64,000 nucleotides of DNA, taken from positions 124,001 to 188,000 of the forward strand of contig JARVKI010000008.1 of NCBI GenBank assembly GCA_036674765.1, written 5' to 3'. Numbering within the stretch: the first letter of the stretch is position 1; the number at the start of each line of letters is the position of its first letter. This DNA comes from Seiridium cupressi. Lineage: Eukaryota > Ascomycota > Sordariomycetes > Amphisphaeriales > Sporocadaceae. Positions 36,375-47,961 of the stretch are shown here, in pieces. The translations under genes were made by a program, and so were the position numbers. Below the pieces are notes generated by a model, which saw only the letters and a program-made list of their open reading frames with translations, searched no databases and was not told the origin of the DNA.

Positions 36375-37000
36375 AGGGAAAAAAAAAAAAAAAAAAAAAG
36401 GGTAAAAAGCAAAAAGCAGAAAAGGCTTTTATACTACGTTACCGGGAGATAATAATAATTTATTTACCGCGTTATTTACTTTTAATATTAAAAAATAAAC
36501 TTAATAAAGCGTATTAAAAACTTTAAATAAAAGTTATTAAAATAAATAATATAAAAGTTAAATAAAATAATATAAAAATATTATTATAAATTAATATTAA
36601 CGTTAATTATTATTAATTAAAATTATTAATTAATACGGTTATAAATAAAGTGGATAAAATAAATAAAACTAGCGTTAACGCTAGTTTATTTTATTTTATT
36701 TATTAATATTATTTAAAAAGCTAATTATTATTATAAATAGTAATTAATTATTTTTTTTAATATATTTTTTATAATTTATACGTTTTTATATTATTAATTA
36801 TTAATTTAAAATATTAAAATTTAAATTTAAATTTAAATTTTAAATTTTTTATATATTATATTTTTATAATTAAAAAATAATCGTTAAAAATTTAAAGAAA
36901 TATAAATATTATAATTTATAATAATTAATTTATAAATCTTTTATAAATTATATAAATTATAAAAGCTAAAAAGCTAAAAATAAGCTTTAAAAGAAGACTT
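36371..37000. repeat. AT-rich RIPed tail outside the element
   Basis: After an A/G homopolymer run (36371-36402), about 600 bases are as AT-rich and CpA-poor as the element but lie beyond its target duplication. They probably belong to an older RIPed repeat into which the element inserted. They include a 22-bp perfect palindrome at 36666-36687 and tandem AAATTT units near 36815-36845. No identity assigned. Confidence 0.55.
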
Positions 37001-38725
37001 TTACCGATCGCCTTTTTCTCGGGCGAACTGATCGTCACTTAACCCCTCACGGATCTCACTCTGGATATAGTCATCAAATTTGGAAGCGACATTGATGACG
37101 TACTCAAGGTCCGCGAATGTCATGATTTGCCTCCTGTATTGGGCCAACTGCCGGGCCGTGGTCAAAGCATTGCGTATAGCCCTACCATTGTCATCCCGCC
37201 GAGCCAGGTCGTCTAAATTATCAAAAATATCGTCGTAGTCGATCTGGCCCACGGCAATGCTGCGAAGGCGGTTCAGAAAGGTGCGCCAGATCTTGCGCCG
37301 CTGCGGCACATTGAGGTTGGGGTAGTGGAGAGCCAGCTGGATACGTGACTTGAACGCCTCGTCGAAGGTGCCCACCCGGTTGGAGGTTAGGACGAGGATG
37401 CCCTCAAAGTATTCAAGAACGCGCAAAAATACGGATACAAGCGCGTTGCGGTCCAGGTCCGAGAGCCCTCGCTGCTCCAAGAAGACGTCGGCTTCGTCTA
37501 GTAGGATTACGCTGTCCCACGTGCGGCCGAGATAGAAGACCAACTCCAGATATCTCTCGACTTCCTGAGGCTTCGTGCCAATGTCGCCGCAGGTAACGCG
37601 GTAAAGCGGCTTTTCAGCGATCTCAGCGACTGCCTCAGCGGTGATTGTCTTACCCGTGCCAGGGCCCCCAGGCAGTAGCATAATCAGTCCATAACCCTTC
37701 CCTTTGATTAAATCGGGCCCTTGGCCCTTCTCAGCGGCGAGCTTGGTAGTGATAAGCGCATGGATCAGCTCTTTGGTTCTATTGTCACTAAGGACCAGAT
37801 TGTCAAATGCTTTCTTGTCCCATTATACCTCTGAGATGAAGTGGATAGCAATATCTTCTGAGAACTGTATCAATGCCGGCCATCCAAATTTTGCTGAGCA
37901 GGATTTTGCGTACCCCAGGATTTACGCTCAAGATTATAGGCAATGGTTTCCGGAGGGAATAAGTAACGGTAGTTGCCGGTTGGCCCGGTATTAGGGTCGA
38001 AGAGTAATTCATTCCGATCAACAGTATCCCGCATAATGCCAGCGCTGATCTTATGGACTCTTCTGTACGTCTTATAGTCGACTATGTATCTTTGCGGCTC
38101 CTGTCTCGGTAAGTATCACAGCTTCATGAAGTCGGGTTAGGAACTTACGCTTCTGTAAACCTCATGAATATATTGGACAAGTCGGGGCGTTCGGAATCCC
38201 CAGAACAGTGTAGCCCGTCTGTCAAGTTTGGAAAGAAGATCGTCCTGCGCGAAAGCTATGGGATAAGAAGTCAACGAAGTGACCTGGACCTCCTTATCCT
38301 GTTCGTGGGTTGGGAATCGCAGCACTGCGCGTCTACCAGATTTGCGTATGAACGATTCGTCCACTTCGATGAACTCATTTCCCTCCACGGCCACTCCAGC
38401 AAAGTCTCGTACAATGTGCCCTTGTGGGAGACCGTCGGCAAAGGATACCATCACGGTCCCAGGTCGAAACAAGTACTGAAGGCGGTTTTTACTTATCCGG
38501 CCTTGCTCAAGTCCGTCGGAAACCTGCTGGTAGTTAAGCTCCTGTGACTTTTCGAGAAAATCGCCTAATAGAATCATTAGTTTGGAATGCTCGTCGGACA
38601 TCTCTGACAGTGCACTGCTGCGCTCCGATCTGGCAAAGTACCAAAAGAGATAGGGCGCAGAGACTTCGTAAGAGAGTCCGTCGAGCAAACTAGAGACGGC
38701 TATAATCGGGTTTTTCGTGGTTTCG
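37001..38725 (-). pseudogene. fungal AAA+ ATPase with DUF7025-like region, in-frame stop
   Basis: Exons 38725-38149, 38100-37914 and 37857-37001 join in frame to about 540 codons. The amino-terminal half (LFRPGTVMVSFADGLPQGHIVRDF, then VDYKTYRRVHKISAG, LFDPNTGPTGNYRYLFP) matches the domain that precedes a single AAA module in a common fungal family. The AAA core is complete: Walker A GGPGTGKT, Walker B VILLDEADVF, the sensor region LTSNRVGTFDEAFKSRIQLAL and a C-terminal lid. A TAA at 37825-37823 interrupts it just before WDKKAFDNLVL, and no intron removes it. The exon upstream of 38725 is not clear, so the 5' end is also suspect. A CAA to TAA change would be RIP-type. Family function unknown. 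Confidence 0.72.
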
Positions 38726-39145
38726 CTGCGATGTAGTAGTTAGCATACACTTCTTTCTAACAAGTCAATATGGCCAGGGTTCTAAGACAACCATACTCAC
38801 TTCATGGAAGAATACCTGCAATATGCAGCTCTTCGTGAAACATCCTGAGGGTGTGAAAACACAGATGGATTGTTTAAGCATGGTGCTTCTACTGGTAGTG
38901 AGGCTGAGGCTGAGATCGGGCGGCGGGGAACCCTGTCTCTTCCGAATGGGGGCTACATTTCATTATCTCTGAAGCCTCACACCGTCACCTCACTCCGTCA
39001 ATCGGCTGAAGGCTGACTCTCTGCGCGTCGTGGCTGCATCCTTTCAGGCCTTTTGAATATATCTTACCGCATTTACTGCGAAACGTGGTCGAAACGACAG
39101 GAAAAATGGAGAGCTTCGAAAATTGGTATAAAGATGACATGATAA

Positions 39146-40863
39146 ATGAGCCTGCCTTGGCTCTATGTGAGATTCCGATACGTGAATATGGCTAACTCCT
39201 GCGGAGATATACCGTGGCTCAGGATGCGTACGAAGAAGGCTCTGCCATATTCGCTTCTGCCCTAACAAATGATCCATCCAAAGTTGACCATATCGAGACT
39301 CGGGCGACTATGCCAGAAGTACGGGATGCTGTTTTGGAAGCCCAGCTGGTCTATTCAGTGAACAAGAAGAATAGCAAGATAAAAGACAGACTTGGGAAGC
39401 TTGCAGCACTCCTATCTCATCACGGTAATATCGTAGAAGTGTTTGCACAGCACCATCCCGAGTATGTTGCGTTGGCTTGGGGCTCAATCAAATTGTTGCT
39501 TGTGGTAAGCCCCCGCGCCATACTGAGATTACCGAGAAAGACCGACTGAGCGTGATACGATCATAGTCGTTCTTAAATCATGAAGCAACGATCTCGACCT
39601 TGACAAAAGCTTTGTGTCATATAGGTCAAATGCTGCCGAGGGTAGAACTCACATTGCTTCTTTATCCTACAGCTGAACTCAGGCGCTCGGTGGCAGAGTT
39701 ATATGCTTACATGATCAAATTTCTCATCAGAGCACGAAATTGGTTTGAAGAAGGCTGGTTGAAGCATGCATGGCATTCGGTCTCCAGGCCTGTCGGACTA
39801 CGATATGGTGACCTCCTTGAGGAAATCAAGTTGCGATCGGACTTGGTTGACAAATTGGCGTTGACTGGTTCACAAGCCGAACAAAGAGTAATACACTTGA
39901 AGATGGACACGGAAAATCGCAGACTGGAGGAGATGCAAGCGCAAATGCAACAAATGAAGGAGATGATCTTCTGTAAGAAGCCCGAGTCAGTCTTTGTAGC
40001 CCCTTGTTAAAGTCTGACGATTTCCAGCATTTAGAAATATGGCACAGGGAGCAATTGTAGAAACAAATACTCGCCTTGACAACATGCAGTTGAGGCCTCT
40101 GTTTGAGTCTCTGATAGATCCAGGATCAATGAATCCAGCCGTCATCTACCAGCAGAAATTGGTCTTCAGAGATCAGGCGTTCCGTCACCGCTCTGTCGAC
40201 ATGGATCTATCATGGACAGTTCGGATGCTTAAGCAGTGGTCAAACGGTCCTCAGTCATCTCTCCTCTTGCTCAAAAATACCTGGGAGCGGAGATTCCAGG
40301 TCCAATACCTTGTTGTGCCCCTGGTGGAACTATTGAAAACTTCAGACGTTCCCGTCATTTGGGTGCTTGAACCAAGGAAGGATTCTCTTGAAGCCAGCCG
40401 TCCTCAAATATCAACCGGTGAACTTCTCAAGTCTCTTATATCACAAGTCTTGCAGCTTCCCAGCGTCCAAGTGACAGAGGCCCTTGGGGCGCGGCTTTGC
40501 GCTCAATTTCGGGGACTCAAGTCCGAAACTGAGTTGCTGATGCTGTTCGGCAGCATTGTCAGTCAGATCCGGGCGCTCTACGTTGTTATAGATGCAGGTG
40601 TCTTGGAAGACCGGAAGATCCCAACTGCCTTGCCCCGAAAGTTTAATGACATATTCCTCGAGCTGTCTTCACGGGGCATCGGTACTCGACTTAAAGTCTT
40701 TATGGCGACTAGGATCACGGAACCATATGTGCTGTACGACTCAGCCAGAGATACACCAATCTACGTGCCTGTCCTTCGAGCTCGCCCGCAACCCTCGGGG
40801 AGACGAGGTGATCGGCTACGGGGCCATCGGACATGGCGAGGACGCCTAGCAAAGGCTTTTTAA
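39146..40863 (+). CDS. DUF7708 domain protein (fungal STAND-NTPase-associated)
   Basis: Exons 39146-39166, 39223-39504, 39567-39972 and 40028-40863 give about 514 residues. The first tiny exon is my choice: it gives an ATG and a phase-0 junction with GTGAGA donor, CTAAC branch and CTCAG acceptor. The later joins are clear. The amino-terminal half is the DUF7708 helical domain (DAYEEGSAIFASALTNDPSK, HHPEYVALAWGSIKLLLV, VELTLLLYPTAELRRSV), normally found ahead of NTPase domains in fungal NLR-like proteins. A coiled coil (TENRRLEEMQAQMQQMKEM) follows. The second half has an NTPase-like fold pattern (SSLLLLKNTWERRF, VIWVLEP, ALYVVIDAG) without a Walker A lysine motif. It is divergent from the AAA gene with about 420 bp between them. 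Confidence 0.75.
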
Positions 40864-41832
40864 TTTTATATAAAAGTGAGACGGATAGTAGGGGAGGTCT
40901 AAAGAGTGGTGTAAAAGGATGGATTTCAACCCCTCCTCTAAGGAGGAGGGAGTTCTCTATCTATCTATCTGTGGCTGCAGTGGCTGCAGCGGGGCAACAG
41001 CTGCAGCTTCATCTATATACACGTGATCCAGGTCCCCTGGATCCCCTTTAGTTATCGTATCAGAATGCCAGACTTTAACGAAAAACGTGCTGACCTCAGC
41101 AACGCCACAAGCCCTGTGGCTCAGTCGTTGCGCACTGGCCGCTTCCCATATAATCGTGAACTCTTTGTGGTGTGGCTGGGGTTATTGCGGAAACAGCCGT
41201 TTCAGGTCTAGGGAGGAGCTGGAGCTGGAGCTGGCGGAGGATCTGCCGGTCTTCGAAATCGACCGGACTGGTGTTGATCCGGGTCCGTTGCCAGGTGCTT
41301 GTGATCCTCCAGTTGCCAACAGTCCTTCATCCTCCTTGCGTTTGCATACGGGTATGGGGTCCTCCGGGAGGAGTTTGATCTGATCGTGGGTTGTGCTTTG
41401 AGGGCTGCCGTGGCTGCTGCTGTTGCCGTTGCCATATGGGTGAAATCAGTGCTGCCGTGGCTGCTGGTTGCCATCCGCAGGAATCACAGAATAACAAGGC
41501 CAATTAAGTGACCTTGGAAAGATTACTCCCGGGACCTCTGTCATGAACCCATACCCATAGAACATAATTGACCAATTTATACAGTCAGAGAACCTCGATC
41601 AGAGAAGAACATAATCATAGCAGGTCTGTAGGGGCTTTCTTTCTTCGCTGTATTATATGGAACCATGTATTATGTGTTCAAGTAGTCTCAAGTCCAATTC
41701 AATCCGCATGCACGATTGATAAGGCAAGAAGATAGCCTCCAGTCCCACGTCGAAATAATTCAGACCGAGGAAGCACACCGTCAAGTGTCCTCGATGTTAG
41801 AATGCGAAAAACTCCAAACCTCCTATGCATCT
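40864..41832. other. intergenic with low-complexity patches
   Basis: Holds CTATCTATCTATCT near 40957, repeated CTGCAG-like units at 40975-41005, and GAGCTG repeats at 41214-41233. No convincing gene. Confidence 0.45.
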
Positions 41833-42572
41833 TCAAGCGTCCCTGCAAGCTTGCCTAAGACTGCGCTGCCATGCATCTTCGTAGTGTTGCGCAGGAGCTG
41901 CCTCTTCTCTGACCAAAGTGCCGTACTGGTCGCGCTCCAACTTTCCTGCGTTCCGAAGCGAATGCCACTCCTGGAGTGCTGCGCCATTGATATTGGAGTG
42001 GTGGACCTGTCGTCGCATCTCTTGATTAGCATTACGCTCTATCCACCCTGCAACAGGTAACAAGGCGTAACAATCGAGTCGCCATTCAGCAGGGATGGAT
42101 TGCGAAGCTCGAGTACAACACTTACGAAGTCAGCAGGCCATTCCTTCCCTGTAATCGGGTCCAAGCCTTTCCATTCGACCAGGTAATATCCTAACCTCTG
42201 GGCGCTGATGCCGCGGATTTGGTACCAACCAGGTCGACCAGCTGGGATGCCACATGAGTGGTCGGACGGGCCTTGGGAATCTTGGGAAGATTTGCCGGCG
42301 GAAAATTGTTTCCGGCCGAAATCGACCTTCCTGTCCTGCCGAACCGGGCTGTCCTCACTGATGATAGCGTCGCTTGTGGTGCCCGTGCTGTCTACAGCGT
42401 TTTGTTGGGCGGTCCTGAGACTGTCTCGAATCGCGATACGGAGCGACTGGCGTTGGACATCGGTAATATCGGACACTCGACTACTCTTACTGGACTTGCG
42501 AATTCGCTTCGTGGTGACATGCTTCCCGTCGGCAGTCGAAGTCATAGTGCTCTCGTTGCATAACCGTAGCAT
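41833..42572 (-). CDS. small chromo-like domain protein
   Basis: Exons 42572-42126 and 42006-41833 (119-bp intron, GTAAGT donor after PADF) give 206 residues. Residues 1-105 are Ser/Thr/Arg-rich and look disordered. A short chromo-like domain follows: GWYQIRGISAQRLGYYLVEWKGLDPITGKEWPADF, continued by VHHSNINGAALQEW across the splice. The aromatic positions (Y-Y, W) and the following helix fit a chromodomain or chromo-shadow-like fold. Fungal proteins with this layout are usually longer, so this may be a shortened copy. Chromo-like domains bind methylated histone tails. An origin from a retroelement integrase is conceivable, but the sequence is closer to host nuclear proteins. Function unknown. 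Confidence 0.65.
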
Positions 42573-43312
42573 ATGTTGCTGTGGCTTTATCTAGCGGCAA
42601 ATGCAAGGACTAGTAGGAACGATATGCGACATGAAGCTACCAAGGTCTGCAGAACTCAAGAGTGGTCGCAGGGATGAATAAGAGGGGGGAAATAGAGATC
42701 TGTGATGACGATTGTTGATTTATGAATCGAGGGACTGCTGATTGCCGGTGCATTGAAGAACAATCGCTAACAGACAAATAACTATAGCGTTGAGAATGGA
42801 CTCCATAACGGCTACTCACATTAGTCAATTGTACTTGTCAATATTATTGGGAAGGGACGAACTCGATCCCGGGCAGGATCGATGGTAGTCAACGGGGAAG
42901 GGGCGAGGAACGTCCCGGCGTATCTTCGTCAACCATACATGGTATGCACAATCACATCTAGACTGAGAGAGCCAAGCGATGTTAGCAGAAGGGAACATCT
43001 AAGGTAGGAGAAAAGAACTCTGAATGTCTATCGTGAACCTCATCATGTAATACTCCCTTGGAACATGGCAATGTCCCGAGTATACGAACTCACGAGCGCA
43101 CACTCCATGTGTCATTACATGCTCAAGGCTGGGAGCGCTGTGCACATGACTCCATGCCTGCTTCATGCGTGCTTCCGCTTGACAGACCACCAAACCCTTT
43201 TTTAAGAACCTTCGTTGCAGCTCGTGGCGGCACAATTCTGAGGGCCGACTACACTTGCGCCTTTCAGCATTTTATCTGCTTTGAGTGACAAACCAACTTT
43301 CTATTTGGTTGC
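42573..43312. other. intergenic
   Basis: Promoter side of the chromo-like gene and 3' side of the EB1 gene. Nothing else recognised. Confidence 0.45.
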
Positions 43313-44303
43313 TCAGAATGTCTCCTGGTCGTCTAGTCCCTCACCCTCGGCCGGGATCTCGAAGCCCTCTTCGGTAGAGTACAGTATTGCTTGGATTGCC
43401 TTGATGAGGCCATCCTCCTGCTTCTCCAACTCGGGGTCCTCTTCCACGGCCTGCTGGATAAGCAGCTCAATGTCTCTGAGCTTGCTGAAGTAGAAGTCGC
43501 GTTCGCGCTCCAGTCCAACTACCGTCTCCTTCAAGGTGTTGTTCTCTTGTCGAAGGGCGGCTGTAGCAGCACCACCACCGGCAGCGGATCCGATCCGTGG
43601 ACCACCGGATGGTGTTGTGCCTCCTGTTCTGCGAGCGGCCGAAGTGCTGGTAGTTCTGGGACCGGTGCCAGAAGCTGGCATAGCTCCGCCCTTCCGCCGC
43701 GAAACAGCATCGTACTCGCCGCCGGGATAGTTCTGGTCCCAGTATCTCTTGACCCACTGCAGAAACTCGAGGTTGTCCTGCATCTTGCACTTGACTAGGG
43801 CCTCGACGGGGATGGGCTTATCGACCTTGTGCTTGAGGAAGGTGCCTGGAACGAGCAAGGCGTGTAAGCTGCTGCCAAAGCTGGACGACGATGGAAATAG
43901 GGGGTTACTCACCTTGCAGCACCTTGAAGTTGGTGATGTAGGCATATTCGGAGTTGACGCTGAACTTGACTCGGGACATGGGAACATCGAGGAAGATGCT
44001 ATCGAACACCTGGCATAGCGCCGCTCTGGCAGCATGGCGTTGTGAGCTCCTGGCTGTTTGAAGGCCGGCAGGGATGGCCATGGCCTTTGTTGCGGGGGAG
44101 GGGCAACTGCAGTATTTACTTACCCAGTACCACACTGCTCGACCTTGGTGATGTTGAGTTGGAGGAGGCTGTTGAGCCATGCAATGAGCTCCTGTCTGTT
44201 GGTTGAAATGCCCAGTCAGTTACGCCCTCTCGCGGTGGTTTGCTCTTGTTGGGGGACGGGGACCTCGGGGTGAGGCTATTGCCACTCACCGTGATTCACC
44301 CAT
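43313..44303 (-). CDS. BIM1: EB1-family microtubule plus-end protein (Bim1/Mal3)
   Basis: Four minus-strand exons (44303-44290, 44195-44124, 44025-43913, 43845-43313) join in frame to 243 residues. Early short exons are typical of fungal EB1 genes. The amino-terminal calponin-homology domain reads MGESRQELIAWLN, KVEQCGTG-AALCQVFDSIF, VKFSVNSEYAYITNFKVLQ, and NLEFLQWVKRYWDQNYPGG. A Ser/Thr/Gly linker follows, then the EB1 coiled-coil/homology domain (RERDFYFSKLRDIELLIQQ), with an acidic tail ending in an aromatic residue (DDQETF) equivalent to the EEY/F tail that recruits CAP-Gly partners. It tracks growing microtubule ends and links them to the cortex and kinetochores. Intact; a housekeeping gene that ends the decay zone on this side. 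Confidence 0.95.
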
Positions 44304-45450
44304 CTTTGCAGATTAGCACTCGGGCGCGAAGCTTGTAAAGCAGCGGAAAACGTTCGGGTTCGAGAAATGGGAGAGCGCGCAAGAAACAAGACGGGATGTG
44401 GTGTGGCGCGTGCAGGTTTCAGGCAGAAGAATTAGGAGTATGGGGGTGAGAGGAAAGGGTGCAACAGACACGCTCTGCCGCGATGGCATCAATTTCGTTG
44501 GCAATCAAATTTCCTGGAGCAACGGTGCCGCTATCACCCAATCAACCAAAACAACATCAACTGAAGCCGCCGCCCATGGTGGGGTAGATAGGCTACAGTG
44601 TACCCTTCTGCTCAGGGTCCGCCAGCTGCTCCCAGCTGCGAGTGAGGCACAAATGCGGCGGATCAGCTGGAGGATCAGGTACTGGTACATCATTATTAGG
44701 TACGCATCGCTTGCTTCGCGCCGCTGGCCGGTGACTCAAAGTAACGTACGATGGAGTCAAGCTAGGGGTCGTGATGATCTGAGTTTTGTGTTTTATCACG
44801 AACCCTGTCGTATCGCCGAATGACTGTCGCGTACCTTGATGATGATGATTTTTGACGGGTAATTTGTCATTGCTGATTATTCGGCTCAAGACCGGCTGAG
44901 CGTCCAGAGAATCCAACCTGCTCTGGTTGTGATCGATGATTCTCTGTCACCAATCTCCCAGCCGTGCTTAAGTCTGCTATCAAACCGGCCATACAGTCTT
45001 TCGCGCGGCATAAAAAAATCCCCTGCAACCCTTGAAGTCCGATAGAGAGGAAGAAAAATTCGGCATTGTGAGACAGTAGTGTCATATTAAACGAAGGTTT
45101 TGATGAGGTATCCATTGGTTATTATCTCCGATTGGCTCAAGTAGAGCCTACTGGTATACTCTGAACCGGCCACCGCCACCCAGCTACTAGGATATGCCAG
45201 TCGAAGTCTATTCTGCAGCTACCGGTCGAAGATGGATGGCACCATCAACGAAACTAGAGTATCCCCGTCTCCTCTGTTTGAACTTCACCTCATCTACTCT
45301 GAGCAAAATAGCTATAACAACAAAATTCATCCATGCGATGAGACGATTCTGGGCGCGCGAGAGCCCCTGTAATAGCTCTTCGAGTCGAAGGGGTAGATAA
45401 ACTTCACCGTCGAGTCTTAGCCCGACCTATTTTCCAAGACAAAAATAATA
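44304..45450. other. intergenic
   Basis: Promoter of the EB1 gene plus roughly 1 kb without recognisable coding sequence. Short overlapping frames on both strands only. Confidence 0.5.
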
Positions 45451-46434
45451 ATGGCGACAGCCACGAGAGCACTTATACATATTACAGGAGCTCCGGGACC
45501 ATCGGAAGAGCCCATGTGCTCAGACCCACCATCCTTTTCGAGCTCAAATGATTGCTTCTCCAATCCCATGTCAACGGTCAGCTCCTATGCGACCTCGCAG
45601 CAGTCACTGGAAGCACTGCCGGCGCCTGGCAACAGCAACGACAGTAATATCGCTGGCAGAATAGCATTGTGACCTAAACATGAGGCCTTCACCCCATTGG
45701 ATGCTGAAAAGACAAAGGTAGAGTCAGATGAAGATGACACTGTTAAGGTACTGGCCCTGGCAGCTACCCCACAACATTCCCAGTCTTCGTCTCGTAAGCG
45801 ACGAAGAAACAGCGAAATTTCGGCTTATGTGAAGGAAGAACAATCCGATTTAGTCGAAAGCAATCGCATATCTAAGATTCGGCATCCAGAATACCACAGT
45901 GAAGAAGCCGACGACGCTGAGTCCTCGCAGTCTAAGCGCAGATGTTCACAACCTTCCAAGCAAAAACAACTTGTGAAAGAAGTAGCATCGGATCATAGAG
46001 AGATCATAGGGAAGACTCGCATTGAAGCCCCAGAAGGGACGAAAGCCAAGTGGCACTACCCGGTATTTCCCGACTTGCCGGTGAGATGCAGATGGTGTGC
46101 TAGAGGAGATGAAGTGGATTGTGTACCAACTTCTTCTTGGAGCCCCTTCAACAAGGGAAGGATCTATTTCAGTTGTATGGGGTGCTGTGAAGCCAATGGG
46201 TTCGGCGGGTTCATTTGCTGGGAAGATGCAAACGGGATCGACGCGCTCAATGGGGAGTGCTATTGTGGTCTCCCAGCTCACAAAGACAAGACAACGCGGA
46301 TTGCACCAATTGGCCGAGAGTTCTTAACGTGCCCGGTGGGATGGTGTGTGTTTAGGAAGTATCCAGTATGGCCTTCTCTTTACTTTGACCTTGCTCAACG
46401 GCGATTGGAAAAGTGCTGGGACGACGTCTTGTGA
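45451..46434 (+). CDS. tandem GRF-like zinc-finger protein
   Basis: An ATG at 45451 opens a 73-codon Ser/Pro-rich frame, and a second frame carries the body of the protein to 46434. A probable intron joins them; 45644-45721 gives a correct phase (branch CCTAAAC), but the join is not certain. The middle is acidic with basic clusters SRKRRRNSE and SQSKRRCS, likely nuclear signals. The C-terminal 120 residues hold two GRF-like zinc fingers: RCRWC ... NKGRIYFSCMGC ... GGFICWED, and CYCGLPA ... GREFLTCPVGWC. GRF fingers occur in topoisomerase III, NEIL3 and APE2 and bind single-stranded DNA. No catalytic domain accompanies them here. Function otherwise unknown. Confidence 0.65.
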
Positions 46435-47283
46435 AGGGGACACCCTTGCTATATAGCAACGCCGTGTTTCTGCTCAGGACTGATCGCATAAGGACTATTC
46501 GCTAGAGGACGAAAATTACTTCATACTACTACTCAACAGCCAGCGGATGTGTATGTAAATGTCTTGAAAACATTGTCCGTGCGCAAACTTGTCCTTTGAA
46601 AGACAGGATATTATCTATTGATTTTTGAAATGGTAGCCAAAACTAACTTTTGAATCTTCAGGAATGCAGATAGCAGTCTGATGGGATGTGTATATAACAC
46701 GTCTGTCATATCTTGCTGGTAGTCGCACTACGTTTCCCGTTTCGCACATTCCTGAGGATATTCCACAAACCATACGGAGAACCAGGATGTCAGATGATGT
46801 ATGTCTAATCACGTTATCGAGCTTCTTGGTCCCCAATCAAAGTGCCTTGGAGGTTTCTGAGTAAACAACCTTTCTCGGCCAAGGCATATGATGCTAGTGT
46901 CTGATGTCCCGCCACTTGCATGACCCAGTTCTAGGTCGAGACCATCATCCATCTCTTCCTTGAGTCGTCGCATAATTCGTAGCGCGAACATCATCCGGAT
47001 AACAAACGTGACAAGGCGATTATAAACAAGTACATGATTCAGCAAATACATGAGGAGGGTTTGCTTGGGAAGTCTAGGTTTTAAAGGTGGTTGAGCCGTA
47101 CGTGAACTTCGGCATCGTTCAGCCAGACCGGTTGGAGTTGGTGCGTTGATGAAATGCCTTTAAGACCGGAGGAGATATCGTACTCTAACATTACCGAATT
47201 CATATGAGATGCTGTCGAAAACAGGTTCCCCCTCAAGATTAGAATTTATGAACGAGAGATGGTGGGCGATACAGCTCGTCTCG
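46435..47283. other. intergenic
   Basis: No recognisable gene. Short minus-strand frames at 46615-47051 show no domain. Confidence 0.45.
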
Positions 47284-47961
47284 TCATCGCGACCTTCGGG
47301 CAGGTGCCTTGCGAGATGCGCTACCGACCAATGCACCTAAAGCTGACACATAAGACGAAGCTGAAGTTGCACTCCTGGCATCAGAAGGCGACGAAGAAGC
47401 TTCGTCGTCCTCTCCCGTGCTTAATATCCTTGCGTCTGGAAATCCGTGTCCCACTCTCGGGTTACTTGTAGAAGCCAACGAGGAGGATGCACTTTGTGGC
47501 TAGTTTGTGCGCTCGCCGTCCATGTGAATGTGGCTCGCGGCTGCTGGACTAGAATTTCGGAGATCTGCAACCATATCCCCCTCCTTGACGAGAGACAGCA
47601 GTGACAGCATGTCGTCACCACCTCTGAGCCGATGGAATATTATATTAGCTTCTGGCTCTGGGCGCAACTTGAGCATCTCGTACAGCTCAAGTAGTGCCTT
47701 ATTCTGCTGTTCGAGCAGCCGATACTCCTTCAACAAAAGAGTGTGCGAGGTTGTCTCGGGCGAGTCATGGTATTCGCACTCGACGCTTTTTGCGTGGCAC
47801 GCTGCGCAGCTTGGGCGCGATCCGTCACACTTTGTCTTTTTCGAACGGCAGCGCTGGCAGGCAAGGGGAACTGTTTGACGTTTGGGCGTTGGATCTGGTC
47901 CCTTGGGAGGCGGCGTGACGGCCCCAGGTTTTGGCAGAATCTGGCGATAAAGACCCGCCAT
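47284..47961 (-). pseudogene. Zn2Cys6 protein with premature stop
   Basis: The minus-strand ATG at 47961 opens 153 codons with a complete Zn2Cys6 DNA-binding domain at about residues 34-63 (CQRCRSKKTKC, then SCAACHAKSVEC). A coiled-coil linker and the segment LRPEPEANIIFHRLRGGDDMLSLLSLV follow, typical of one large class of fungal regulators. A TAG at 47502-47500 stops it, but the same frame stays open for a further 72 codons to 47284 with Ser/Ala-rich sequence. A CAG or TGG to TAG change is the simplest explanation. Even read through, it lacks the fungal_trans activation part of the class. It could instead be a short natural regulator ending at the TAG. Confidence 0.65.

Noticed and set aside
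36666..36687. Perfect palindrome as a transcription terminator or operator
   Set aside because: Rho-independent terminators do not apply to fungal nuclear genes and no transcript is evident; kept only as a possible transposon landmark.
40957..41233. Tandem short repeats as a CRISPR-like array
   Set aside because: Units are simple microsatellite-type repeats without unique spacers, in a eukaryotic context.
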